From DASQPR01 sp035713725 (GTDB taxonomy: Bacteria; Actinomycetota; Actinomycetes; Mycobacteriales; Micromonosporaceae): a stretch of DNA of 52,597 bases. Under the pieces are notes generated by a model. It did no database searches. It saw only the letters and a program-made list of their open reading frames with translations, and was not told the DNA's origin. The DNA lies in assembly GCA_035713725.1 (NCBI GenBank), contig DASTMZ010000126.1, positions 1 through 52,597 of the forward strand, written 5' to 3'. The first letter of the stretch is position 1. Each line of letters starts with the position of its first letter. Shown here piece by piece: positions 23,831-31,763 of this stretch. A program made the translations under genes and the position numbers.

Positions 23831-24268
23831 TCAAGTCATGCGGCCCTGGCGCAGTGTGGACCCCGCGGACCGCTTGTCGTCGTACGCTTGTTCGATCATG
23901 GCGTACCGCCGGCAGTGGGACAAGAAGCCCGGCATCGGGTGCTCGTCGAGATCGCGCCGACTGTCTGCCCCGACGGGCACGAGGTGACGCAGCGGCCCGG
24001 CTGGACCGGATGCGACGCACAGGGACGTCGCCGGTGGCGCTGCTCGACCTGCTACGCCATCACCGACGACCCGGACTGTCCGTGCCAACGCGACCGCATC
24101 TAGGAGCCGCGCTACCGGCATGGAGATGTGCGGAGCCACCCTCGGCGCGTGGCTTACGGGCGTCGGGAAGAGCGCAACGACGAGGACGGCGACGAGGACA
24201 ACACTGGCGGCCAGAAACACCGGCCACAGAGTCCACAAGCGTCCTTTCACGTGCCTCGTCATCGGCAT
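23831..24268 (-). CDS. Membrane microprotein D of the array (extended or read-through C-terminus)
   Basis: Up to 145 residues from ATG 24268, which has AAGGGG 5 bases upstream. The N-terminal 50 residues are an A-type microprotein: a short basic start (TRHVKGRLWTLWP), one membrane helix (VFLAASVVLVAVLVVALF) and PTP just outside it. The remaining 95 residues have irregular composition, run antisense to a small plus-strand ORF and are probably not conserved. Relative to A, the expected early stop after a STPSR-like end seems to have been lost. It is the last of four consecutive minus-strand genes A-B-C-D. Function unknown. Confidence 0.4.
   Translation of the reverse strand: MPMTRHVKGRLWTLWPVFLAASVVLVAVLVVALFPTPVSHAPRVAPHISMPVARLLDAVALARTVRVVGDGVAGRAAPPATSLCVASGPAGPLRHLVPVGADSRRDLDEHPMPGFLSHCRRYAMIEQAYDDKRSAGSTLRQGRMT
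23939..24103 (+). CDS. Small zinc-ribbon-like ORF, possibly frameshifted at its 5' end
   Basis: This 54-residue ORF has cysteine pairs spaced like a zinc ribbon: CPDGH early, then GCDAQGRRRWRCSTC and a C-terminal CPC. A GTG at 23939 is the first in-frame start after stops. An ATG at 23898 in another frame reads MAYRRQWDKKPGIG, and one base change near 23937 would join it to this ORF. Either the gene is broken or the GTG is the true start. TACGCT lies at 23883-23888, 9 bases before the ATG. It overlaps the doubtful tail of the antisense microprotein D. Metal binding is inferred only from spacing. Confidence 0.4.
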   Translation: MLVEIAPTVCPDGHEVTQRPGWTGCDAQGRRRWRCSTCYAITDDPDCPCQRDRI

Positions 24269-24277
24269 CCAGACCCC

Positions 24278-24445
24278 TTACTGGTGCGCGTCGGCGTTGG
24301 GGCTCTGCGACACGGCATTCCGCGGGCTCGGCACGCGCGTGCCGTAGCCGTGCACGCGCACTGAAAGGATGCCGATCACGACCACGCCGCAGACCAAAGC
24401 AACCAACCACGCCAAGAGGGCCCGCTCTCGAAACACCTTGCTCAC
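24278..24445 (-). CDS. Membrane microprotein C of the array
   Basis: This 55-residue protein starts VSKVFRERALLAWLVALV, with one membrane helix (about 9-29) followed by a short polar exterior or cytoplasmic tail ending SPNADAHQ. Its GTG overlaps the stop of B by GTGA, and the junction reads the same as that between A and B (PSR stop, then VSKV). The stop is TAA, 9 bases before the ATG of D. It is B-type by its position and its VxxERxxLxxLVxLV pattern. No known family. The repeated start sequence suggests that C arose by duplication of B. Confidence 0.55.
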   Translation of the reverse strand: MSKVFRERALLAWLVALVCGVVVIGILSVRVHGYGTRVPSPRNAVSQSPNADAHQ

Positions 24446-24600
24446 CGGCTCGGCGTGGAGGCAGACGGGATTGGCGGCGAAACCGGATTGCCGTGGTTGG
24501 CGTAATTCGCCTTCAAGCTGAAGATGCCGAGTGTGACCAGGCCGCCGACCAAAACAGTCAGGCACACCAACCAGACCCGCTGCTGATTCACCTTGCTCAC
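24442..24600 (-). CDS. Membrane microprotein B of the array
   Basis: This 52-residue protein has a basic start VSKVNQQR, one membrane helix (VWLVCLTVLVGGLVTLGIF, about 9-27) and a proline-rich tail ending SASTPSR. Positive residues before the helix suggest the N-terminus is inside. The GTG overlaps the stop of A (GTGA at 24597-24600), and its own stop overlaps the start of C. The 81 bases at 24512-24592 have a near-identical copy at 21738-21818, where the gene is fused to its upstream neighbour. Purpose unknown. The size range would fit a small regulator of a membrane partner, a toxin, or a decaying element. Confidence 0.6.
   Translation of the reverse strand: MSKVNQQRVWLVCLTVLVGGLVTLGIFSLKANYANHGNPVSPPIPSASTPSR
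24512..24592 (-). repeat. Direct copy 2 of the duplicated microprotein segment
   Basis: Partner of 21738-21818, with 8 differences in 81 aligned bases and no gaps. Confidence 0.85.
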
Positions 24601-24830
24601 CCCCGACTCGGTGTCGAGGCAGGCGGGACCGGCGGCGGAACCCCCGGTCCGACTCCGTGCCATGCCGGCGTGGGGATGAGGACGCCAACGGCCAGAGCGG
24701 CGAAGAGGGCGAGCGCGATCCACAACGGCCACAGGTCCAGCAGACGACGGGTCACGCGGGCGATCGTCGCACTCTCGGCTGCGCTCGGGCGTCGGCCGTA
24801 CCGTCCGTGGACGGATGCCTGATCAGACAT
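24597..24830 (-). CDS. Membrane microprotein A of the array
   Basis: This 77-residue protein has a polar, basic N-terminus of about 32 residues (MSDQASVHGRYGRRPSAAES...), one membrane helix containing LWPLWIALALFAALAVGVLI, then PTPAWHG and a Gly-Pro-rich tail ending ASTPSRG. LWPLW followed by PTP recurs in A' (LWPLWVAL, MPTTP) and in D (LWTLWPVF, PTP), so these form one family. It is the first of the four coupled genes. A TTGACG lies about 45 bases upstream, but I cannot identify a convincing -10. Unknown function. Confidence 0.6.
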   Translation of the reverse strand: MSDQASVHGRYGRRPSAAESATIARVTRRLLDLWPLWIALALFAALAVGVLIPTPAWHGVGPGVPPPVPPASTPSRG

Positions 24831-25036
24831 CGCGCAGTGCCAGCGGGGCGTTCCGCCAGCTACGTTCCATCGTCAACCGTTGATAAAGGGTGCGGCGTCT
24901 ACAGCCGATACGACGGCGCCGTGACAGTCTCGACAACGCCGACGGGCCGCATCGCCGGATGGGCGTCCAGGGCCGGCCAAGCCCGTACGCGTAAAGTCAC
25001 AGAACGCGGGCGGCGATGGCCCGGCCAGCGCGCGCG

Positions 25037-25434
25037 TACCGCATCGTGCCGCTGGGCACCGTCGTCGTGGAGGCGCTCGCCGCTCATCTGGCCAACTATC
25101 CGACCACTGCGGACGGGTTCATCTTCACCACAGCGACCGGGGCGCCGTTGTCCTGCTCGACGTTCAACGCCCGCGTGTGGCAGCCCGCGGTGCGTGCCGC
25201 GGGGTTGCGGCGACCATGCACGATCTGAGGCACGCGTTCGCGTCGACGTTGATCGGCGCCCGGCAGTGGGTGCGGGTTGTTTCCGACCGGCTCGGCCACG
25301 CGAATGCCGCGATGATGTTGAACGTGTACAGCCATTTGTGGCCGGCTGACGAGGACCGAACCCGGCAGGCTATCGACGACGCGCTCGGCGCTCATGTGCC
25401 CCAGGCGCCCCCGCGAAGGAAGCCTGAACCATGA
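25037..25434 (+). pseudogene. Tyrosine recombinase (phage-type integrase), C-terminal remnant with frameshift
   Basis: Two overlapping frames together give the catalytic half of a phage-type integrase. The first reads RIVPLGTVVVEALAAHLANYP, then DGFIFTTATGAPL and FNARVWQPAVRAAGLRR. The second continues with MHDLRHAFASTLIGA (His and second catalytic Arg), DRLGHANAAMMLNVYSHL (LGH motif and probable Tyr nucleophile). A frame change near 25205-25215 separates them. The N-terminal DNA-binding half is missing or unrecognisable upstream. A functional enzyme is not possible. It marks the right boundary of the accessory island and suggests that the island arrived by integration. Confidence 0.8.
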
Positions 25435-25470
25435 ATGCGCAGGTCACATGCCGGATGATGTTGCCGCAGG

Positions 25471-28400
25471 CTACTTGGCGTTGAAGTAGCTCGCCTCTGG
25501 GTGGTGCACGATGATCGCGTCGGTGGCCTGCTCGGGTACTAGCTGGAACTCCTCGCTCAGGTGTACGCCGATGCGTTCCGCGTCCAGCAGGTCGACGACC
25601 TTCGCGCGGTCCTCGAGCTCCGGGCAGGCCGGGTAGCCGAACGCGTAGCGGCAGCCGCGATATTCGGTCTGCAATAGGCCGTCCAAGTCGCCCGGATCGC
25701 TGTCCGCGAGCGTAGCGCCGGCGGGCAGGACGAGTTCTCGGCGTACCCGCCGGTGCCAGTACTCGGCGAGCGCCTCGGTCAGCTGTACGGACAGCCCGTG
25801 CACCTCGAGGTAGTCGCGGTACGCGTTGGCGCGGAACAACTTCGCGGTGTACTCGCTGATCGGCTCGCCAACGGTGGCTAGCTGGAACGCGACAACGTCC
25901 AAACCGTCGGCCGAATCCTTCGGCCGGAAGAAGTCGGCGATGCACAGCCGCCGCTCCTGGCGTTGACGCGGGAACGAGAACCGGGCCCGTACGCTGGCTG
26001 CGTTCTCGTCGAGTACGACCAGGTCGTTGCCCTCCGAGTAGCACGGAAAGTAGCCATAGACGACGGCGGCCTCGAGCACGTGGTCGGCGGCGAGTCTGTC
26101 GAGCCAGTAGCGAAGCCGCGGCCGGCCCTCCGTCTCGACGAGTTCCTCGTAGCTCGGCCCGGCGCCACCGCGTGCGCCACGCAGGCCCCACTGCCCCATG
26201 AATGTCGCCCGCTCGTCGAGCATTGCCGCATATTCCGCGAGCGGGATGCCCTTCACGACGCGCGTACCGAGGAACGGCGCGGCCGGCACATCGACGTCGT
26301 CCGCGACATCCGACCGTACCGACGCATCGTCGAGATCTGGCAGCGCGGCCGTGACGATCGCGCGCTGCCGTTCCCGGCGGGCCTTGCGCTGTGCAAGCGC
26401 CGCCGCGCGCGCCTCGTCCACGACCGGCGCGCCACCGCGCTTCGCGGCCATCACGCGATCCATCAGTGCGAGACCCTCGAACGCGTCGCGCGCGTAGTGA
26501 ACCTGCCCCTGGTAGCGCGCGGCGAGGTCATCCTCGACGTAGGCGCGCGTCAGTGCCGCGCCACCGAGCAGCACCGGGAACCGCGCGGCGATGCCCCGCG
26601 TGTTCATCTCGTCGAGGTTGTCCTTCATCACGACCGTGCTCTTCACGAGCAGACCGGACATGCCGATCGCGTCGGCGCTGGCCGACTCGGCAGCCTCGAC
26701 GATCGCGGTGATCGGTTGCTTGATGCCGATGTTGACGACGCTGTATCCGTTGTTGGACAGGATGATGTCCACAAGGTTCTTGCCGATGTCGTGTACGTCG
26801 CCCTTGACCGTGGCGAGCACGATCGTGCCCTTGCCGCCGGAGTCGGTCTTCTCCATGTGCGGCTCGAGGTAAGCCACCGCGGTCTTCATCACCTCGGCGG
26901 ACTGCAACACGAACGGGAGCTGCATCTGGCCGGAGCCGAACAGCTCACCGACCGTCTTCATGCCGTCCAGCAACGTCTCGTTGATGATGTCCAGCGCACT
27001 GCGGCTCTCCAGCGCGGCGTCGAGATCGGCCTCCAAGCCGTTGCGTTCGCCGTCCACGATCCGTCGCGCGAGCCGATCGTTGAGCGGCAGCGCGGCGAGT
27101 TCCTCGGCGCGCGATGCGCGCAGCGACGCCGAGTCGACGCCCTGGAACAGTTCGATGAAGCGCTGCAGCGGGTCGTACCCCTCGCGCCGCCGGTCGTAGA
27201 CCATGTCGAGCGCGACCTCGCGCTGCTCGTCCGGGATCTTCGACATCGGCAGGATCTTGCTCGCGTGCACGATCGCGCTGGTCAGACCGGCCTCGACGCA
27301 CTCGTGCAGGAATACCGAGTTCAGCACCTGGCGGGCCGCCGGGTTGAGGCCGAACGACACGTTCGAGACGCCGAGCGTGAAGTTCACGTCCGGGTAAATC
27401 GCTGCGATCTGCCGGATCGCCTCGATCGTCTCGATCGCATCGCGGCGGGTCTCCTCCTGACCCGTCGAGATCGGGAACGTCAGGCAGTCCACCAGGATGT
27501 CGGCGCGCCGCAGTCCCCAGCGCCCAGTCAGATCGTCGATGAGCCGCGACGCGACGCGGACCTTCCAGTCCGCGGTACGTGCCTGTCCGTCTTCGTCGAT
27601 AGTGAGCGCGACGACCGCGGCGCCATGCTCCGCGACGATCGGCATGACACGCGCGTACCGACTGGTCGGCCCGTCGCCGTCCTCGAAGTTGACCGAGTTC
27701 ACCACGCAACGGCCGCCGAGCATCTCCAGACCGGCCTCGATCACATTCGGCTCGGTCGAGTCCAGCATCACCGGCAGCGTGGACGCGGTCGCGAATCGAC
27801 CGGCCAGCTCACGCATGTCCGCGGCGCCGTCCCGGCCGACGTAGTCGACGCACAGGTCAAGCAGATGCGACCCGTCGCGCGCCGCCTCACGGGCGGTCTC
27901 GATGCATTTCTGGTAGTCGGCGGCGAGCATCGCTTCGCGGAATGCCTTCGAGCCGTTGGCGTTCGTACGCTCACCGACCATCAGCACGCTGGCATCCTGG
28001 CGGAACGGCACGTTGTGGTAGAGCGACGCGACACCCGGCTCGGTGTCCGGCGTACCGGAGGCTAGCCGCGTGCTCCGCGTCGCCTCGACCAGCGTCGAGA
28101 TGTGCTCCGGCGTCGTACCGCAGCAACCGCCGACGAGCTTCGTACCGAACTCGGATGCGAACCGCGTCAGCGCCTCGGCGAGACCGTCCGGCGTCAGCGG
28201 AAACACCGCACCCTCGGCGCGCAGCTCGGGCAGCCCGGCGTTCGGCATCACCGAGAGCGGTATCCGGCTGTGTTGCGCGAGGTAGCGCAGGTGCTCGCTC
28301 ATCTCCGCCGGCCCGGTCGAGCAGTTTAGGCCGATCAGGTCGATGCCGAGCCGTTCTAGCGCGGTGAGTGCCGCGCCAATCTCCGTACCCAGCAACATCG

Positions 28401-28995
28401 TTCCGGTCGTCTCGACCGCCACCTGCGCGATGAGCGGAACCGACCGACCGGCCTTGGCCATTGCGCGACGCGAGCCGATGATCGCGGACTTCATCTGCAG
28501 CAGGTCCTGGCAGGTCTCCACGATCAAGCCGTCGGCGCCGCCGGCGAGCAGGCCCGAGGCGTTTTCCTGGTACGCGTCGCGCAACGTCGCGTAACCGATG
28601 TGGCCCAACGTCGGCAGCTTCGTGCCCGGTCCGATCGAGCCGAGCACGAACCGAGTCCGGTCCGGCGTCGACCATCCGTCGGCGACCTCGCGGGCAAGCT
28701 GCGCGGACCGCTCCGAGAGCGAGTAGATCTTGTCCGCGATGCCGTAATCGCCCAGGTTTCCGTAGTTCGCGCCGAACGAATTCGTCTCGACGCAGTCCGA
28801 GCCGGCCGCGAAATATGCGTCGTGGATCGAGCGGATGACGTCCGGTCGGGTCTCACAAAGGATCTCGTTGCAGCCCTCATGGCCCTGGAAGTCGTCGAGC
28901 GTGACATCGGCGGCCTGCAGCATCGTGCCCATCGCGCCGTCCGCGACGACGATGCGATCGGGTTCGTTCAGGGCGTCTGCCAGGGTCTGTGTCAC
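25471..28995 (-). CDS. metH: Cobalamin-dependent methionine synthase MetH
   Basis: MetH makes methionine from homocysteine with 5-methyltetrahydrofolate as methyl donor. All four modules are in the 1174 residues. The homocysteine domain has zinc cysteines LNCSTG (about 224) and GGCCGTT (about 290). The pterin domain (about 335-620) contains VGERTNANGSKAFREA. The cap and B12 domains carry DVHDIGKN (about 735), whose His ligates cobalt. The C-terminal reactivation domain has RGCRYAFGYPACPELEDR (about 1118) for S-adenosylmethionine. TAGCCT at 29002-29007 ends 6 bases before GTG 28995, so the transcript is probably leaderless. That leaves no room for a cobalamin riboswitch leader. Confidence 0.97.
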   Translation of the reverse strand: MTQTLADALNEPDRIVVADGAMGTMLQAADVTLDDFQGHEGCNEILCETRPDVIRSIHDAYFAAGSDCVETNSFGANYGNLGDYGIADKIYSLSERSAQLAREVADGWSTPDRTRFVLGSIGPGTKLPTLGHIGYATLRDAYQENASGLLAGGADGLIVETCQDLLQMKSAIIGSRRAMAKAGRSVPLIAQVAVETTGTMLLGTEIGAALTALERLGIDLIGLNCSTGPAEMSEHLRYLAQHSRIPLSVMPNAGLPELRAEGAVFPLTPDGLAEALTRFASEFGTKLVGGCCGTTPEHISTLVEATRSTRLASGTPDTEPGVASLYHNVPFRQDASVLMVGERTNANGSKAFREAMLAADYQKCIETAREAARDGSHLLDLCVDYVGRDGAADMRELAGRFATASTLPVMLDSTEPNVIEAGLEMLGGRCVVNSVNFEDGDGPTSRYARVMPIVAEHGAAVVALTIDEDGQARTADWKVRVASRLIDDLTGRWGLRRADILVDCLTFPISTGQEETRRDAIETIEAIRQIAAIYPDVNFTLGVSNVSFGLNPAARQVLNSVFLHECVEAGLTSAIVHASKILPMSKIPDEQREVALDMVYDRRREGYDPLQRFIELFQGVDSASLRASRAEELAALPLNDRLARRIVDGERNGLEADLDAALESRSALDIINETLLDGMKTVGELFGSGQMQLPFVLQSAEVMKTAVAYLEPHMEKTDSGGKGTIVLATVKGDVHDIGKNLVDIILSNNGYSVVNIGIKQPITAIVEAAESASADAIGMSGLLVKSTVVMKDNLDEMNTRGIAARFPVLLGGAALTRAYVEDDLAARYQGQVHYARDAFEGLALMDRVMAAKRGGAPVVDEARAAALAQRKARRERQRAIVTAALPDLDDASVRSDVADDVDVPAAPFLGTRVVKGIPLAEYAAMLDERATFMGQWGLRGARGGAGPSYEELVETEGRPRLRYWLDRLAADHVLEAAVVYGYFPCYSEGNDLVVLDENAASVRARFSFPRQRQERRLCIADFFRPKDSADGLDVVAFQLATVGEPISEYTAKLFRANAYRDYLEVHGLSVQLTEALAEYWHRRVRRELVLPAGATLADSDPGDLDGLLQTEYRGCRYAFGYPACPELEDRAKVVDLLDAERIGVHLSEEFQLVPEQATDAIIVHHPEASYFNAK

Positions 28996-29001
28996 CCGTC
29001 A

Positions 29002-29007
29002 AGGCTA
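29002..29007 (-). promoter_or_regulatory. -10 box of leaderless metH
   Basis: The minus strand reads TAGCCT, 6 bases, GTG. Confidence 0.55.
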
Positions 29008-29111
29008 AACGGTCCCCCGCGGTGCGTGCTGCGACCCTCGCGATCCGTGGCGCGGGCCATGTCCAGGTCGCTCGCCGACGTCTCCCGACGCGAAGGTCCC
29101 GGCGGGCCAAC

Positions 29112-29274
29112 GCGTCATAAGCACCGCCGAAGAGTAGCGCTGCCGCGAGGCGCCATAGACAACGCCGACGCGTAGCGCTGCCGCGAGGCGTCATAGACAC
29201 CGCCGACGCGTAGCGCTGCCGCGAGGCGTCATAGACAACGCCGACGCGTAGCGCTGCCGCGAGGCGTCATAGAC
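29112..29274. repeat. 38-bp tandem repeat (minisatellite), 4.3 copies, between metH and PAC2
   Basis: Units start at 29112, 29150, 29188 and 29226, with a partial fifth at 29264. The last three full units differ at one or two positions only. Each contains GTAGCGCT and ends GCCGCGAG. It fills most of the 313-base divergent gap between metH and the PAC2 gene. There are no unique spacers, so it is not CRISPR. Except for the two flanking promoters I see nothing else in this gap. Confidence 0.9.
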
Positions 29275-29296
29275 GCGGTCGTCTCGACGGAACCAG

Positions 29297-29302
29297 TAGG
29301 CT
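29297..29302 (+). promoter_or_regulatory. -10 box of leaderless PAC2 gene
   Basis: TAGGCT is followed by 6 bases and the second of two adjacent GTG codons (29309). This favours 29309 over 29306 as start. Confidence 0.55.
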
Positions 29303-29308
29303 GGAGTG

Positions 29309-30163
29309 GTGAGCGAGTTCGACGGGCTACCCGTGCTTCGCAACCCGGTGGCGATCGCGGCGTTCGAAGGTTGGAACGACGCCGCCGACGCGTCGACGGC
29401 CGCGGTCGAGCATTTGGAGCAGGTGTGGGGAGCCCGAGAGATCTCCGCAATGGACCCGGAAGACTATTACGACTTTCAGGTCAATCGGCCCACTGTGTCG
29501 CTGGTCGACGGTGAGACCCGTCGCATCGAATGGCCGACCACGCACTTCTCCGTCGCGAGTCCACCCGACGCCGAACGCGACGTGCTGCTCGTTCGCGGCA
29601 TCGAGCCGAGCATGCGTTGGCGGACATTCTGCGAAGAGATCCTCGAGGTCTGCCACAGCCTCGAGGTCGAGCGCATCGTCGTGCTCGGCGCGCTGCTCGC
29701 CGACGTGCCATATACGCGCCCGCTCCCGATCAGTGGCAGCGCGGGAAACAACGCATCAGCCGAACGCTTCGACTTGACGCCGACCCGCTATGAGGGAGCC
29801 ACCGGCATCGTCGGTGTCCTGCACGAAGCGTGCGCGCGCGCCGAGTTGGACTCGCTGTCGTTCTGGGTGCACGTGCCGCACTACGCGAACAACCCGCCGT
29901 GCCCGAAGGCGACGCTCGCCCTGCTCCACCGTCTGGAGGATGTGCTCGACCTGCCAATTCCCATGGTCGACCTGGCCGAAGAGTCGGCGTCCTGGGAACG
30001 CAAGCTGCGGGTCGCCGCGGAGCAGGACAGCGAGCTCGCCGACTATGTTCGCGAGCTCGAGGAACGCTCCGGCGGCGACGGCATGCGAGCGGCGTCCGGC
30101 GACGAGATCGCCCAGGAGTTCGAGCGCTACCTCCGCCGTCGCGGCGGGCCGACCGCCAAGTAG
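29309..30163 (+). CDS. PAC2 family protein
   Basis: This 284-residue protein is related to the eukaryotic proteasome assembly chaperone PAC2 (PF09754). It shows LRNPVAIAAFEGWNDAADASTAAVEHLE at the start, VLGALLADVPYTRPLPISGSA in the middle, and VPHYANNPPCPKATLALLHRLEDVLD, all typical of the actinobacterial group (Rv2125). The fold is a phosphorylase-like alpha-beta domain. A role in bacterial proteasome assembly has been proposed from the name, but bacterial 20S cores assemble without it, so the function is open. It is divergent from metH, as in mycobacteria. The C-terminal 50 residues are acidic helices. Confidence 0.92.
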   Translation: MSEFDGLPVLRNPVAIAAFEGWNDAADASTAAVEHLEQVWGAREISAMDPEDYYDFQVNRPTVSLVDGETRRIEWPTTHFSVASPPDAERDVLLVRGIEPSMRWRTFCEEILEVCHSLEVERIVVLGALLADVPYTRPLPISGSAGNNASAERFDLTPTRYEGATGIVGVLHEACARAELDSLSFWVHVPHYANNPPCPKATLALLHRLEDVLDLPIPMVDLAEESASWERKLRVAAEQDSELADYVRELEERSGGDGMRAASGDEIAQEFERYLRRRGGPTAK

Positions 30164-30252
30164 CAACCCCGTCGGAACGCACGGCTGTCGTTCGCTGCTG
30201 GTTTTATTACGTTGGTACGGCGTGTCACAACTGGTAGCGCGTCCTAGGAAGC

Positions 30253-30258
30253 TAGTTT
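30253..30258 (+). promoter_or_regulatory. -10 box of leaderless gntR gene
   Basis: TAGTTT ends 6 bases before the GTG at 30265. No ribosome binding site. Confidence 0.55.
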
Positions 30259-30264
30259 AACTCC

Positions 30265-31107
30265 GTGCCAGTCAACGCATCCGGAGCGCTGGCGGCCGCG
30301 CGACCGAGCGAATCCGCCGTCAATCCCGGAGTCACCGAGCACCCCCATCGGCAGATTGCCAGCGAGATCCGATCAAGGATCCGTCGCGGCGATTGGGCGC
30401 CGGGTGAGCGACTGCCGTCGATACCCACGATCGCGGAGATGTACGGCGTCGCCAAGCAGACCGTTCAACGCGCCATCGACCAGCTGCGCATCGAGGGCGT
30501 ACTGATCACGAAACCGGGCTCCGGGACGTACGTGCGCGGCAGCCGGCGCAAGTTGAACCGGCTGTCCCGCGGCCGGTACGGCGCCCAGCGCGGGTACCAC
30601 GCCGACCTTGCCGCTCGCTATCGCCAGCAACTTGTCGGCGTCGGTCGCTCGCCCGCCCCGGGTGAGGTCGCGGACTGTTTCGGGATACCGGCCGGCACCG
30701 AGCTTGTGGTCCGTCGGCACGTCGTACGCACACCGGACGCGACGGCCGAGGTTGGCGCGTCTTGGCTGCGGCCGGAGGACGCGGACGGCACCTCGCTGGC
30801 GCGCATGGAGTCCTTCGGGCGGCCGCTCTACCAGGAGGTCGAGGACGTCACTGGCCGCGTCTACGCGACCGCCACCGACCAGCTCACGGCACGACTGCCG
30901 ACCCGGGAGGAGTGCGAGATCCTGGGCATCCGACCGGACACGCCGGTGCTGCACCTCGTGCACGTCGCGTACGACCGGTCGCACCGGCCGATCGAGGTCG
31001 CCGTGGCGACGTGGCCCGGCCCGATGACCGTACTGACCGAGCAGTACGAGATCCCGCCGGAACGCAACGCTCCGATCGACACGGATCCCGACTTCTTCGT
31101 TGGCTAG
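30265..31107 (+). CDS. GntR/HutC-type transcriptional regulator with UTRA domain
   Basis: This 280-residue regulator has a winged helix at about residues 30-95 (QIASEIRSRIRRGDWAPGERLPS, IAEMYGVAKQTVQRAIDQLR, GVLITKPGSGTYVRG). A UTRA ligand-binding domain follows (about 125-270), as in HutC-family repressors that respond to small metabolites. It has a 25-residue flexible N-terminal extension. No operator palindrome or obvious target operon is adjacent, so the ligand is unknown. Leaderless start by the -10 spacing. The neighbouring DUF1905 gene on the same strand begins 64 bases later. Confidence 0.9.
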   Translation: MPVNASGALAAARPSESAVNPGVTEHPHRQIASEIRSRIRRGDWAPGERLPSIPTIAEMYGVAKQTVQRAIDQLRIEGVLITKPGSGTYVRGSRRKLNRLSRGRYGAQRGYHADLAARYRQQLVGVGRSPAPGEVADCFGIPAGTELVVRRHVVRTPDATAEVGASWLRPEDADGTSLARMESFGRPLYQEVEDVTGRVYATATDQLTARLPTREECEILGIRPDTPVLHLVHVAYDRSHRPIEVAVATWPGPMTVLTEQYEIPPERNAPIDTDPDFFVG

Positions 31108-31171
31108 CACTCGCGTTGCCGCGTCAATTGCGTGTTCTCACGCACCGCCAGGCACCTGTCAGACTGACGTT

Positions 31172-31624
31172 GTGAAGTTCCGCGGTGCGGTGATCCTGGC
31201 CGGCAAGACGGCGACCGGCATCCAGGTGCCGGACGAGGTCGTCGACGCGCTCGGTGCGGGCAAGCGGCCAGCGGTACGCGTGACGCTGCATGATTACACG
31301 TACCGCACGACGATCGCGCCGATGGGCGGTGCGTTCTGGATCGGGGTCAGCGCCGAACACCGAGGCAACGCTGGCATCTCGGCCGGTGAGGTGCTGGACG
31401 TCACCATAGAGGTGGACGACGCGCCCCGGACCGTGGCGGTGCCCGACGATCTCGCCGTCGCACTGAGCGCCGAACCCGCCGCGCGAGCGTTCTTCGAGTC
31501 GCTGTCGTATACCAACCAGAACACGTACGTGCAGTGGATTCGCGATGCCAAGAAACCGGAAACGCGAGCCGATCGCGTCGCGAAGTCGGTCGAGGCCCTG
31601 CGTGACGGGAAGAAGCGCCGCTGA
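31172..31624 (+). CDS. DUF1905 / YdeI-OmpD-associated family protein
   Basis: This 150-residue protein has two known parts. The DUF1905 beta-barrel-like domain (about 1-90) contains FRGAVILAGKTATGIQVPDEVVDALG and YRTTIAPMGGAFWIGVSAEHR. The C-terminal YdeI-type helical segment (about 98-150) contains FFESLSYTNQNTYVQWIRDAKKPETRADRVAKSVEAL. The family is widespread and its biochemical role is unclear; some members are called bacteriocin-protection proteins. GTG 31172 was chosen because CAGACT ends 6 bases upstream and the conserved domain begins there. An open frame extends 24 codons upstream. Confidence 0.88.
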   Translation: MKFRGAVILAGKTATGIQVPDEVVDALGAGKRPAVRVTLHDYTYRTTIAPMGGAFWIGVSAEHRGNAGISAGEVLDVTIEVDDAPRTVAVPDDLAVALSAEPAARAFFESLSYTNQNTYVQWIRDAKKPETRADRVAKSVEALRDGKKRR

Positions 31625-31763
31625 GCACCACAATCTCGCGCCGCGGTGTCCGGTCGCGCGGCGGTCTACTTGCGCGGCAACGACCGGCCCGGCAATGTGA
31701 GCCGGTGAGTCGCCGACCGTCGATATCCGCCACCGGCGACCGATCCCCCGCCGGGAGCAGCGC

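Noticed and set aside
25177..25434. Functional integrase
   Set aside because: The N-terminal half and the first catalytic arginine are missing and the frame is broken.
25963..28065. Long plus-strand ORF of 700 codons opposite metH
   Set aside because: It is the antisense of a certain metH and has low-complexity, arginine/valine/leucine-rich sequence, as expected from high GC. No domain is recognisable.
28996..29111. Cobalamin riboswitch before metH
   Set aside because: The -10 box is 6 bases before the start codon, leaving no leader, and no B12-box-like sequence was seen.
29112..29274. CRISPR array
   Set aside because: Repeats are directly adjacent without unique spacers, and no cas genes are near. 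It is a minisatellite.
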